From contig JAVSML010000032.1 of the NCBI GenBank assembly GCA_038503035.1, forward strand, positions 959,486-1,023,485: a stretch of DNA of 64,000 nt. The letters are read 5' to 3'. A program made the position numbers and the translations under genes. The stretch is from Crocodylus rhombifer (Eukaryota; Chordata; Crocodylia; Crocodylidae). Shown one piece after another: positions 34,105 to 44,603 of this stretch (positions are counted from its first letter, which is position 1; the number at the start of each line of letters is the position of its first letter). The notes beneath the pieces were generated by a model, which saw nothing but the letters and a program-made list of their open reading frames with translations, searched no databases and was not told the DNA's origin.

Positions 34105-34491
34105 AAACACTTAGCTGTCTAACTATAACACAACTTTAATAAACCATTTTTTTCTTTTTGATAAAAAAACTATATTATAACACTAACATTAACATTGTTC
34201 AATAAGTCTTTGCAGTGCTTGCTTGGCATAGGCTGTTTGATCCGCATGGTGCTGCTTCAGCTTCCTCAGTAACTGAAGTGGGTGTATGTTCTTATCGTGC
34301 CTCTGTCATCTCCTTTGAGCAACTTTTCTGAATCTGCTTCTGTGTAGTCTCCAGCTGTTCACTCCTCCTATCTTTCTCCCTTTGTTCAGGAATACATTGC
34401 AAGTGTGTCCTGTTACGTTGAAAAGACTGTCTGTCCTAAGCCAATATGTCATAAGATTGTGGAGCAACTTTATGAGCAACCTATGCTTTCT

Positions 34492-34830
34492 GGGCATTTA
34501 TCCACATACTTTTCTGTCCCACGATGCGCCAGAGATCCACCACTTCAGAGCAGACTTGATTAATCGAGTCTACTCTGAACATGAGCTGAGGCGAACTGTG
34601 CTGCACCACGTGAAGTTGTATAAGCAGTGAAATGCTAGTCAGTGTGCAGAAAGTGGCAGTGGTACACTTTTGAACTAAAGCACCTCTGACGTGCTTTTAG
34701 TTCAAAAGTGCTCTGCCGCCATTTTCTCAGTGCTGACACACATTTTGCCACTTATACAACTGCAAGCATTGCAGTGCCAGACACTTTTCAAAGGGTCCAG
34801 TGCTGCACGCTTGCATGTGTAACAATGCCC
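34492..34830 (+). mobile_element. Inverted-repeat element with 3-bp TSD, inside the Ty3/Gypsy element
   Basis: Starts GGGCATTTATCCACATAC and ends GCATGTGTAACAATGCCC; TCT flanks both sides (34489-34491, 34831-34833). The interior includes a hairpin formed by ACTTTTGAACTAAAGC and GCTTTTAGTTCAAAAGT, and is related to the nested element at 29867-30184. Confidence 0.8.
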
Positions 34831-34984
34831 TCTGTTCCCAGCTTTCACCACTATAAAGACAAACCATCACTGGGCTTCAGTGCCTGCAACACCCATGACC
34901 CTTTGTCAGAGTACAATTTTTATTTAGCTTTGGCCTTTTGTTTATACCTGTGCAAATCAGTGTCAGTCCTGTCATTTGTTACTG

Positions 34985-35833
34985 TCAGTCTGGGTAGCCT
35001 CGTTCTCCGCTGTTAAATAAAATCTCAGTAGGTGGTAGGCCAAGTGCTACAGGAGCTGATCTGTAATTCAAAATTGCTAAATATGGATCATCACCTGAAT
35101 CACTGGCTTTCTTTAATAATCTCTTCATTGTTTTAACACCATTTTCCACAAGTCCATTAGACTGTGGGTATCTTGGGCTGGACATAACATGCTGAAAACC
35201 ATAGTTCCATGCAAATTTTTTTAATTAATCCCCTGAAAACCAGGGGCCATTGTCAGACATATCCCTATGTGGAATTCCATGTCTGGAAAAGATTGATTTA
35301 AGGTGCAGTATAAGCTGCTGTGCAGTCACATCAACCAATAAAGCAACTTCAGGATAGTGAGAAAAATAATCTAAAACCAACAGGTAATCTTTGCCAGCTA
35401 GTGCAAACAAATCAATTCCCACTTTGTACCATGCCTCTTGAATATCATTGTCTATCCACATTGGTTCCTTCTTATTCTTAGCCTGGTATTTCTGGCACAT
35501 GTCACATGTATGTACAGCATTTTCTATTTCACTATTTAAGAGTGCCCAATATAATGCCTCCCTGGCCCTCCTTTTGCATTTTTCAATGCCCAGATGACAC
35601 TCATGTATTCTTTTAATCATATCTGCTGGTAGCACTTTAGGTACTACCATCCTGTGTCCCTTGAACAAAACACCACCAATATCTGAGAGCTCTGCTTTAA
35701 ACTGAAAATATGGACTTGCTATATAATGACTAGGCCAACCAGTGGTGATGGCTTTGATAACCTTCTGCAGCGTATCATCTTGTGCTGTACCTCTACAAAG
35801 TTTTGCCACATCTCCTCTGATACTGGGTAACAT
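34985..35833 (-). pseudogene. Integrase of the Ty3/Gypsy element, broken
   Basis: Integrase joins element cDNA to host DNA. The first segment (35833-35225) has the H2C2 zinc-binding region (HECHLGIEKCKRR ... CDMCQKYQ), then the catalytic core with GIDLFALAGKDYLLVLDYFS and MSDNGPWFSG (two Asp). After a break near 35220 the second segment (35185-34985) has PRYPQSNGLVENGVKTMKR with the catalytic Glu. The D-D-E residues are all visible, but a stop or frame change separates the second Asp from the Glu. The C-terminus is missing or unrecognisable beyond 34985. Confidence 0.85.
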
Positions 35834-36524
35834 TTTTGTATCCCACTGACATGCACAATGCCAGATTCCATTTCAGCACCATCAACAGTGTTGTCAACTG
35901 CCCTAGACAAAGTATCTGCAATCACTAGTTCTTTGCCTTGCTTATAGTCTAATCTCAAATCATATAATTGTAACTGAAAAAAAGTCTCTGTAGTCTGGGA
36001 GGTATATTAGCTAGCCCCTTTTTTGCAATGGTGACCAGAGGTTGGTGGTCAGTTTCTGCCACAACCAATCTTCCATATATAAAAACGTGACATTTTTTGC
36101 ACCCATACACCAGAGCTAAAGCCTTCTTTTCTATGTACTTATAGGCATTTTGTTTCTGTGAGGGCTCTGGATGCATGCGCCACTGAGCTCCAGTGATCAC
36201 CAGACTTTTGCAACAGGGTTGCCCCAATGCCCTTTTAGAGGAATCTGTGGACAATTTGGTTTCTCTTTTACTGTCAAAACACCTGAGAACTGGAACTGTT
36301 TCAATGAGTTTTTTTAACTTTGCAAATTCTTTGTCCATGTTGGCATCCTGTGTCCACTGAGTATGATTTTTCAGTAGTACTCTCACTTGGCTGGTGTGCT
36401 CTGCAAGGTTTTCTATACACCCGCCTACATGGGTGACCATTCCCAGGAACCTTTGTACCCCTTCCTTAACTTGTGGGGGCGGCATGTTTGATATTGCCCT
36501 TATCTTCTCAGGATCTAATTGCAC
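35719..36524 (-). pseudogene. RNase H and connection region of the Ty3/Gypsy element, broken
   Basis: The first segment (36524-35955) has LDPEKIRAISNMPPPQVKEG from the RT end, then LRCFDSKRETKLSTDSSKRA of RNase H, and VYGCKKCHVFIYGR with DHQPLVTI. The second frame (35958-35719) continues LDYKQGKELVIADTLSRA, the usual RNase H to integrase linker. The frame change falls near 35955. RNase H would remove the RNA template during reverse transcription. Confidence 0.8.
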
Positions 36525-36539
36525 CCCACTTTTTGATAT

Positions 36540-37420
36540 TCATTCCCCCAAATAGGTGATTTCTTTAACTCTAAATCTGCATTTCTGCTTATTAAGTTTC
36601 AGCCCTGCCACCCTCTCCCTGTTGAGGGCTTTCTGTAGCCTGATATCATGTTCCTCTCTGTTTCTGCCCCATACAAGGATGTCATCAATGTACACCTTGA
36701 TACCTCCTACTCCAGCAAAGATTTGCTGCATTTTCCTGTAAAAGATTTCAGGTGCTGATTTGAGGCCAAACAGGAGCCTGCAAAAGCAGTATCTCCCAAA
36801 AGGTGTATTAAAAGTACATAACCTTGAGCTTTTTTCATCTAAAGGAACCTACCAACATCCCAAGGATTTGTCCAGAATTGAAAAATATTTAGCACCAGCC
36901 TTTTCACTAAATATATCCTCTCTCATAGACCATGGAAAGTGCTCTCTTTTTACAAATTTATTGAGTTCTTTTGGTTCTAAGCATAATCTTAAATGTCCTG
37001 TCTTTCTTTTCTATAATTACTAATGAAAGTACCCATTCAGTAGGTTCTCCTACTATGTCAATTATTTTCAACAACACCAATCGGTTCAGCTCTTCTTTTA
37101 GTCTCCTTTGATGGCTAGAGAAACCTTTTTAGAGACATGAATAACCAGATAATTGGGTTCTGCCAACTCAATTTTATATTTAGTTTCCAATTTACCAATG
37201 CCCTCAGAAACATCAGAATATTGGTCTTCTATAAGTGTGTCCTTGGCTTTTGTTGCCTCTTAATTAAACCCAAATTCTGGTGGGTTTTTAGCCCCAGTAT
37301 TGGCATAATATTTCCTATGGCTATGACAAAAATTATTTCTTCAATTTAATCCTTAACTTTTACTTCTAGTTCACATACTCCTTTGGTGGGAATCATCTCC
37401 CCATTGTAAGCTTAGTTTTA
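36540..37420 (-). pseudogene. Reverse transcriptase of the Ty3/Gypsy element, broken
   Basis: GGIKVYIDDILVWGRNREEH near 36670-36710 gives the RT catalytic box with two aspartates, followed by LQKALNRERVAGLKLNKQKC. Upstream to 37400 the minus strand keeps RT-like pieces (PFGRYCF-like text near 36790 and others) in changing frames. The region is more decayed than the integrase. Confidence 0.7.
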
Positions 37421-37448
37421 CCTTTTTACCCTTGATCCAGTTTGTTTT

Positions 37449-37646
37449 TTATTTTAATTTGCTAACAATTAGTTCTGGAAGCACATTTACCTGTGCACCT
37501 GTGTCTATTTTGTAGTTAATGACCCTTCCATTAGTTTCCAGAGCAACAGTCCAGTCATCTACTGTCTCTGCAGTCACAGTCCCCACAAAGAATTCCTCCT
37601 CAGTGCTTTGATCAGCATTGTCTTGATATACTGCATTAGTTTGCAT
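37449..37646 (-). pseudogene. Aspartic protease of the Ty3/Gypsy element
   Basis: The frame includes GRVINYKIDTGAQVNVLPEL, the active-site D-T/S-G-A motif of retroelement aspartic proteases followed by the usual VNVLP. It lies between the gag knuckle and RT as expected. The open piece is about 65 codons, shorter than a complete domain. Confidence 0.8.
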
Positions 37647-37689
37647 GCTTTGACTTCTCTGTGTGTTTGCTGCTCCTGCGTTCAGACTC

Positions 37690-38450
37690 TGGCAAAATGG
37701 TTATATCGCTTGCATGTATTATACTGTTTTCCTAGTGCAGGGCATTGCCTGTTTGGGTGCTTGACTCCACATTTCTTGCAATCTGGTGCCTTTTCACTTA
37801 TAACGTCATTCCTCAGGCTATCTATGAATCTTCCTGCTCTTCTTGCTTGCTTTCTGCTTTCACCTTGATTGTCCCTTTGCTTGCTGTTTACTTGGTCTAC
37901 TATAGCTTTCTGATTTTCCCTCCATTATTTGTAGACTATGGAGAGTAACTTCTGCTGCCTGGCACACTCCCACTGCTTTGTCTAAAGTCAAATTCACATC
38001 CTTCAAGAGTTCTTTTCTGTAGTTTCAAATTTCCAATGCCTATTACTATCTGATCCTGTATGATAGACTCAGCTGCCTGAAGTTGCAGTCCTGGTTCATC
38101 AGCTTCAGGTCTGTTAGAAATTCCTCAAAAGATTCATCTTCTTTTTCAAATGTTTTGTGGAACTTGTATTTCTCAAATGTCCCACTTGTTTTTGGTGGGC
38201 AGTATTCTGCAAACTCCTGTGACACAGTCACACAGCTTTTCCTCTCATCCTGGTTTAGCTGCATGCTATTAAAGCTATCAACAGCCTCAGGTCCAGCTGT
38301 ATTCAGGAATACAGCTATTATCTGCTAATCTTCCTTTGCTGCATTTCCTGTTGCTTACATGCATATGTCAAACCTTGTTTTAAGTTTTTTCCATGATTCA
38401 GCAGCTTTAGCAGACAGTTTCAGCTCTTTGGGGGTTTTCAGATGCTCCAT
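37690..38450 (-). pseudogene. Gag of the Ty3/Gypsy element, broken
   Basis: A plausible start MEHLKTPKELKLSAKAAESW lies near 38450, soon after the primer binding site. The middle (38264-38046) reads FAEYCPPKTSGTFEKYKF and SFEEFLTDLKLMNQDCNF, typical of gag in K02A2.6-like animal elements. A knuckle CKKCGVKHPNRQCP follows near 37740-37780. In-frame stops occur near 38355 and elsewhere. Gag would form the particle shell and bind element RNA. Confidence 0.75.
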
Positions 38451-38490
38451 TTCTTCAGCAGTTTCTTATCTTCCCCATCACTTTCTTTGG

Positions 38491-38508
38491 ACCCCACTGC
38501 TGGTACCA
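38491..38508 (-). other. Primer binding site of the Ty3/Gypsy element
   Basis: On the element strand this reads TGGTACCAGCAGTGGGGT, directly after the 5' LTR end (ATTACA). It closely matches the complement of the 3' end of a vertebrate tRNA-Leu as I recall it, with one or two differences. A leucine primer is therefore likely. Confidence 0.65.
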
Positions 38509-38515
38509 TGTAATT

Positions 38516-39130
38516 TAGGGTGACCATATTTCTAGATCCAAAAAAGAGGAAAGTGGGGGGGGGGGGACAAGACAGTCCCCTGCTTCTGCCCTTTCTGTTG
38601 CCCCTCACTGACAAGTCACAAGCCCTGCTGCTTCCCCTCACTCCTAACCCACTGACCCCAGCCCTGCCAGTGCCCCTCACTCCCAAAAAGTGGTATCCTG
38701 TCCCCCGCCCCCTGCCGGTGTCCCTCACTCCTGACCTGCAGCCCCTTGGCACTGCCAGCGCTCCGCACCCCTACAGTCACCTGCCCCACGCCCCAGAGCC
38801 CCTCAATCCTGATCCGCAACCCCGCCAGTGCCCCTCACTCCCGACCCCCTGGGCTCCCTGCTGCCTCCAATCGCCCTCCCCCAGCTCCTCCTGAGTTCGA
38901 GACTTTCACTAACCAAAATGGATAACTCAGCTCCCGATCGCGCACGCGCACGCGCACGCACTAGGTATTCTGGGAACTGGAGTTCTACCTAGCAGAGGCC
39001 ATGTTGGAAATGGACCAGGGGAGAAAGTCCCAGACTTTTTGCTTTCATTTAAAAAACCCGCCCAGAGCAGGCTGCCCAAGGGGCCAAAAAGAGGCTATGC
39101 CTGGGAAAACCCGGGCGTATGGTAACACTA
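38516..39130 (+). mobile_element. hAT-like element at the LTR-primer site junction
   Basis: Starts TAGGGTGACCATATTTC and ends GTATGGTAACACTA, inverted repeats with three or four differences over 14 bases. GTAAT, from the end of the 5' LTR, is present on both sides (38510-38514, 39131-39135). The interior is C-rich with repeated CCCCTCACTCC(C/T)GACC phrases and a short CGCACG run at 38939-38961. Confidence 0.7.
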
Positions 39131-39341
39131 GTAATAATGAGTGCTGTTAAAGACGTACACCTTCTTGATAAAAGGAAACCTTGTTTATTAGCTTCATGAA
39201 AAGAATCTATCAAGGTTTTGCAGACATCTCTGTACAACAGCCAGCAGCACTCCCTGCTCTCCACTGGATCACAAAACAGCATGTACTCTCTGCTTCAGTT
39301 TCCAGGAACTTCTTTTAAAGAGACAGAGTACTATTCCCACA
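39131..39341 (-). repeat. 5' LTR of the Ty3/Gypsy element (main part)
   Basis: Collinear with the 3' LTR. Its last few bases (38509-38515) were separated by the 615-bp hAT-like insertion. AAATT follows at 39342-39346. Confidence 0.9.
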
Positions 39342-39448
39342 AAATTCAGCATTATTATTATTATAATTATTTGTCCTCTGGACATAGGCAAAAAAAATTG
39401 AGTGAAAGTCTCCTTTCAGCCGTAGCAAACTCCATGGCTAGTCTAGAG

Positions 39449-39615
39449 CAGTGGTCTCCAAACTTTTTTGATCGCGCACCCTCATCAGTAAAAAAATTTT
39501 TGAGCATGCACCCCGCAATACATGTATATTTATATAAATATAAATAGAAGTTCTAATATTTTCTTCCCGCACCTCAATGGATCGTCTTGCGCGCAACCCA
39601 CTTTGGAGACCACTG
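39449..39615 (+). mobile_element. Nonautonomous hAT element, 167 bp, perfect TSD
   Basis: Starts CAGTGGTCTCCAAA and ends TTTGGAGACCACTG, a perfect 14-bp inverted repeat. GTCTAGAG lies on both sides (39441-39448, 39616-39623), a perfect 8-bp target duplication. The interior includes GATCGCGCACCC and its diverged inverse. Confidence 0.95.
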
Positions 39616-39623
39616 GTCTAGAG

Positions 39624-40539
39624 GACTACAATTCCCAGAATGCTTTGACTCCTTCTCTGTTTCTGAGCCTGCAATCAAGAGGGTAGAGGGGTCTGGGGAA
39701 GGGTGAGAGACGGTCGCATTTTTTCCAGGGTGCATTTTTTTTCCATGCCGCTACTCTGTAGTACCAATATCAGTCTCATCACTTGGGAAAACAGAGGCTG
39801 TTTAGTTTGGTTAAATGAAATGACATCTTTTGAAGTGACATTGAAAACCTTTCTGGAAGCTGAATAATCAACTGAAACTGGAAACATCTTCCAGGAGTAC
39901 ACCCTGCCCTCGCATTTAGATTCTATTGAGAGTTGTGAGTTTCAAGATTTTTGAATGGCTTTGCAGAATTTCGTCTTAATTCTTGGTCACATACTGGCAG
40001 TTGTCAAATTAACTACCACATTTAGTCGCATCCTACAGACACCTTTTCCCTCAAAATCAGCCCTCCAAGACTGGGGTGCTATCTTAAATGGAGAAGCTGA
40101 TGGTTATGCCAGAATTGAACCATACAGCATTGCTGTAATGTGGCTGCTAGGGTTGCCCTCCTGTGCCAGCCAGGGTGGGAATACACTGTTCAGTGCCACA
40201 GCTAGTTTTAACCCTTTCACAGCCTCTGCCTAATGAGCAATAGCTTCTGGGTAAGCAGCCAAAAGCTGTGGCCAATTCAGCACGGTTGTAAGAGAGTTTG
40301 GATTGTAGGTTTTTTGGCTGAGTCAGCATTCATTCATGTGATCAAGATCCCGTATGGTCAGGATTCAGCCATGACTCTAGAAAAATCTTTTTTCTTCAGT
40401 CTGCCTTCCCAAAACAAGACGTGTCTTACTTGGGTGGACCTGTACTTTGCAGTTTATAAAATCCCTCTGTTCAGCTTGAACAGCTGGATTCAGCTGTACC
40501 TAGTCACATTTCTTTCTCAAGTTTTCTGTCTTGGAAGAC
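39624..40539. other. No gene recognised
   Basis: May include the decayed 3' part of the hAT transposase remnant to its right, but I cannot show it. The frame at 39675-39902 on the minus strand has no recognised motif. Confidence 0.4.
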
Positions 40540-41260
40540 CAGGCATTCCAACAACTTCAACTGTAAACTTTTCTAGTGGGTTTTCTTCCTAAATAAATTA
40601 TTGCTTTCATTTGATTGGATGGACTGAAGTTGAATGAAGTATCATTTTCATAAGAGATTGGCTTTTTTCTTACTGAAAGATCCAACCTTGGCAAGGTTGA
40701 GGCAGACTCTTTAATGTGGTTAAGAGTTTTTGACTTAGTTCAGTGCCGATGAAGAGTTTAAACTTTTCCACTTGAGCTTCTCTGCCATCTGTTCAGTCTT
40801 TCATTTCTTGTTCTTTCACTGCATCCTACACAACCTCCCAAGTTTCGCCCAATACAAAGTAATTTGCGGAAACCAAAGCTGGTGTTTTGGCACAGTGAGT
40901 TCATTATGTTGGACAAAGGGCTCTAAGTTATGTCCTGAAACTCAGTGTCTCATTTGTGTGACTTTTTAAACAGTATTTTTGCAATTTTGTGAACAGTTTC
41001 AAGAATATCTATCACGTTATTTTTAACAGAATCCTGACATGCCAAATTCAAGGCAGGCCAATGATATTTAGTATATGCATCTTGCACTTTCTCCTATTGT
41101 AATCTGGTTGTTGCACCTGACACCAAGCCTTGCCTATTAGCAGCACCACCATAATTTGTGTCCTTTTTCCTTTATCCGTATTAAGAGCAGTTGTAATTGT
41201 GTCTCATAATAGCTGGTCTCAGTCACATCAGTCATGTGACACTATTTATTTAAAGTACTT
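40540..41260 (-). pseudogene. hAT-type transposase remnant
   Basis: On the minus strand one frame reads DTNYGGAANRQGLVSGATTR then, past a stop, WPALNLACQDSV and ILETVHKIAKI (about 41165-40985). This follows the hAT pattern QxYDGAxNMxG...GVxxR...H.LNLxxxDS. A later frame (about 40870-40700) has FVLGETWEVV and KFKLFIGTELSQKLLTTLKS, fitting the region after it. Several stops and frameshifts are present and the C-terminal dimerisation domain is not recognised. It could be an old autonomous hAT transposon or a copy of a hAT-derived host gene. Confidence 0.5.
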
Positions 41261-42079
41261 CTGTTTATTTATAGCTCCTTTGAAATGAGCCACCACTTAT
41301 CATGTCAGTGGAATATTTGGTCATTGAAAATGTCAGTTAAAAAAATTCCACTGAGTTTTTAAATCTCTATCAGAACAGGAAGGAAATTTCTCTTTCCCCC
41401 ACTTCAATGTTTTGCCTAAAATATAGGCAAGATTTAAACAGGTTCTTCTTCTGCTAGAATTATTCTAGGATGGTTACTTGCCTGAAACAAATCATCTGTT
41501 CTTGCACACCCCAATGCAGACTTTCTCCTTACAAAGAGGTATTGAAGGATCATGAAGCATACATCCCCTCCCAAGACCAAGCACAGAACTGCTACGGTGG
41601 AGGATGGGACAAGTGACCCAGCTGGAAATTCAGCCGAGTTAAACACTGAAAGATCTGGATGAATTTGAATAAGTGAAGTGTCCATGGTCAAGCCCACACC
41701 AATGTGCCTTTCTGCTCCCCCCCCCCCCCCCATTTGTTTCTGGTAACACATAAGCAACCTTTGTTAGACCTCTGGCATCTTTGAAAGTGTGATGTGGAGC
41801 ACATACATAGGACTGATCTTTAAGGTCAACACTGTGCAATTGCTGGGTTTGGGAGTGCATATAGTGGGAGCAAGTATTTCTCAATGGCAGTTTGAGGCTT
41901 AGCCAGGAGGGAGTAGACACTAGGGCTGTGCGAAGCTTCGGGTGATGATTCAATTCGGAGGAGATTTGGCCTGATTCAGTGGCCAAATTGCCGAATCTGA
42001 ATTGACTCTGGGGACCAATTAAAAGGTCCGAATTGATTCAAAGCTCTCCAAATCTTTGAAAAAATTCAGAGAACTTCAA

Positions 42080-44495
42080 TGAGTCGGGCAGTCCCTGGTG
42101 GCTACAGCAGGAAGCTAGAGCCGGACTCAGAGCAGGTACCTCTACCTGACTCAAGAAGTCTATGGGCCAACGAGAGGCAAAGCGCTGCTCGACCTGGTAC
42201 TGGCTACAGGGGACGACCTAATCGGCGACCTAGTGATCGATGGGAAGCTGGGTCACAAGCTGATCACCTTCACCATCCGCCATAAAGCTGGCAAGTCAGT
42301 CAGCAACACAGAAGTCCTTGACTTCAGAAAAGCCAACTTTGGCAAGCTCAAGAGGCTTGTCGGTCAGGCCCTTAGGGACCATGACCCCAGGGAGATGGGA
42401 GTTCAAGAAGAGTGGTTGCTTCTCAAGGAAGTGATCCTCAATACACAAGCCAAATCTATTCCAACATGGAGGAAAGGCAGCAAGAAGGCACAGCAGCCCT
42501 CTGGCTCTCCAGGGACCTAGCGGACCTCCTGCGGCTAAAAAGGAAAGCCTACAAAGGATGGAGGACGGGATTCACCTCCAGGGAGGATTATTCTGCGCTG
42601 GTCTGGTCCTGCAGGGAGCAAACCAGGAAAGCCAAGGCTGCAACTGAACTCCAACTAGCTACAACCATCAAGGACAACAAAAAGTCCTTTTTCAGATATG
42701 TGGGGGGCCGGAGGAAAAGCAAGGGCAACGTTGGACCCCTGCTAAACCAGATGGGGCAACTAACAACTGATGCCCAGGAAAAAGCCAACCTATTAAATAG
42801 GTATTTTGCGTCAGTCTTTCATCAGTCCTGTGGGACGCCCATGCCTGCTATGGGACAGGGAGATCCGGGTGATGGGGATCCCCTACCCTCCATAAATGCT
42901 GACCTCGTGAAGGAACATCTTGAGAAGCTGGATACCTTCAAGTCAGCCAGCCCTGACAATCTGCACCCCAGGGTACTCAAGGAGCTGGCGAGCATCATAG
43001 CCCAGCCCCTGGCACGGATCTTTGAAAACTCCTGGCGGTCTGGTGTAGTGCCCGAAGACTGGAAGACGGCCAATGTGGTGCCGATCTTCAAGAAAGGGAG
43101 GAGAGTGGATCTGGCTAACTACAGGCCCATTAGCTTGACTTCTATCCTGGGGAAGATCTTAGAAAAGTTTATTAAGGAGGCCATCCTTGAGGGACTGGCC
43201 CAGGCTAACATCCTAAGGGATAGCCAGCATGGGTTTGTTGCGGGTAGGTCTTGTTTGACCAATCTCATTTCCTTCTATGACCGGGTGACCTATCACCTGG
43301 ACAAGGGAGAAGAGATTGATGTCATATATCTTGACTTCAAAAAAGCTTCTGATCTGGTATCCCATGATCACCTCTTGGCCAAACTGGCCAGTTGTGGCCT
43401 TGGCTCCACCACGATCTGCTGGCTGGGAAACTGGCTCCGTGGTCGGACCCAGAGGGTTGTGATTGATGGCAGTCACTCATCATGGTGCCCTGTGACCAGT
43501 GGGGTCCCTCAAGGCTCTGTCCTGGGACCCATACTGTTCAACATCTTCATTAATGATGTGGACATTGGAGTCAGGAGTGGACTGGCCAAGTTCGCCGATG
43601 ACACCAAACTTTGGGGCAAAGCATCCACGCCAGAAGATAGGTGGGTGATCCAGGCTGACTTGGACAAGCTCAGCAAATGGGCAGACGAGAACCTGATGGT
43701 GTTTAACACTGAAAAATGCAAGGTTCTCCACCTTGGGAGAAAAAACCTGCAGCATCCTTATAGACTCGGCAGTGCTACGTTGGATAGCACTACAGAAGAA
43801 AGAGACTTGGGGGTCATCATTGACCACAAGATGAACACGAGCCTGCAATGCGATGCTGCGGCTAATAAACCGACCAAAATGCTGGCGTGCATCCATAGAT
43901 GCTTCTCGAGCAAATCCCGGGACGTCATTCTCCCCTTGTACTCGGCCTTGGTGAGGCCGCAGCTGGAGTACTGCATCCAGTTTTGGGCTCCACAATTCAA
44001 AAAAGATGTGGAGAAGCTTGAGAGAGTTCAGAGGAGAGCCACGCGCATGATCAGAGGTCAGGAAAACAGATCTTACGATGATAGGCTGAGAGACATGGGA
44101 CTCTTTAGCCTGGAAAAGCGCAGGCTCAGGGGTGATCTGATGGCCACCTATAAGTTTATCAGGGGTGACCACCAGGATCTGGGGGAACATTTGTTCACCA
44201 GAGCGCCCCAAGGGATGACTAGGCCGAACGGTCACAAACTCCTGCAAGACCGTTTCAGGCTGGACATAAGGAAGAATTTCTTTACTGTCTGAGCCCCCAA
44301 GGTCTGGAACAGTCTGCCAGTGGAGGTGGTTCAAGCACCTACATTGAACACCTTCAAGAGTAAATTGGATGCTTATCTTGCTGGGATCCTATGACCCCAG
44401 CTGACTTCCTGCCCTTTGGGCAGGGGGCTGGACTCAACGATCTCCCGAGGTCCCTTCCAGCCCTGATGTCTATGAAATCTATGAAATCTATGAAG
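42080..44495 (+). mobile_element. CR1 LINE, 2.4 kb, 5' truncated, well preserved
   Basis: It begins near the end of the endonuclease domain (ALLDLVLATGDDLIGDLVID) and ends at the CR1 tail CTATGAAATCTATGAAATC. Strong similarity to 17786-19700 makes it the same subfamily. It lies within a hAT-like element whose AT-rich arms resume on both sides. Confidence 0.9.
42500..44292 (+). pseudogene. CR1 reverse transcriptase, about 595 open codons
   Basis: One frame runs open from about 42500 to the stop at 44290-44292. In order: ANYRPISLTSILGKILEK, QHGFVAGRSCLTNLISFYD, motif A VIYLDFKKASDLVSHD, motif B SGVPQGSVLGPILFNIF, motif C KFADDTKLWG with both aspartates, then the C-terminal RPQLEYCIQFWAPQFKKD and RLDIRKNFF. 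The RT is the best-preserved coding region in the window. Motif A has KKASDLV where KKAFDTV is usual. Upstream, a frameshift near 42490 separates it from the endonuclease tail (42233-42490), whose catalytic SDH is missing (LGHKLITF). The element cannot move by itself because the endonuclease is lost. Confidence 0.85.
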
Positions 44496-44603
44496 TAAGG
44501 GGTGAGGCAGAGGGGAGAGGACCATTGGGGGACCCCTGCCAGCCCCCAGCCCCTGCCCGCTCCCCCAGCCCCCACAACCGCGTGCACACCCCCAGCACCA
44601 CCC

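Larger units (their letters stand above)
33398..39341 (-). mobile_element. Ty3/Gypsy LTR retrotransposon, complete in outline, inactive
   Basis: LTRs lie at 33398-33942 and 38509-38515 plus 39131-39341. Once the insertions inside them are removed, each is about 218 bp, and both start TGTGGG on the element strand. AAATT flanks the whole element (33393-33397 and 39342-39346), the 5-bp duplication usual for this group. In element order: primer binding site, gag with knuckle, protease, RT, RNase H, integrase, polypurine tract. Insertions at 33518-33842, about 33943-34090, 34492-34830 and 38516-39130 are younger. All coding parts carry stops or frameshifts. Similarity to K02A2.6-type animal elements is recalled, not searched. 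Confidence 0.9.

Noticed and set aside
43480..44334. 284-codon minus-strand frame
   Set aside because: Antisense shadow of the well-preserved CR1 RT; an equivalent shadow occurs opposite the CR1 at 18 kb.
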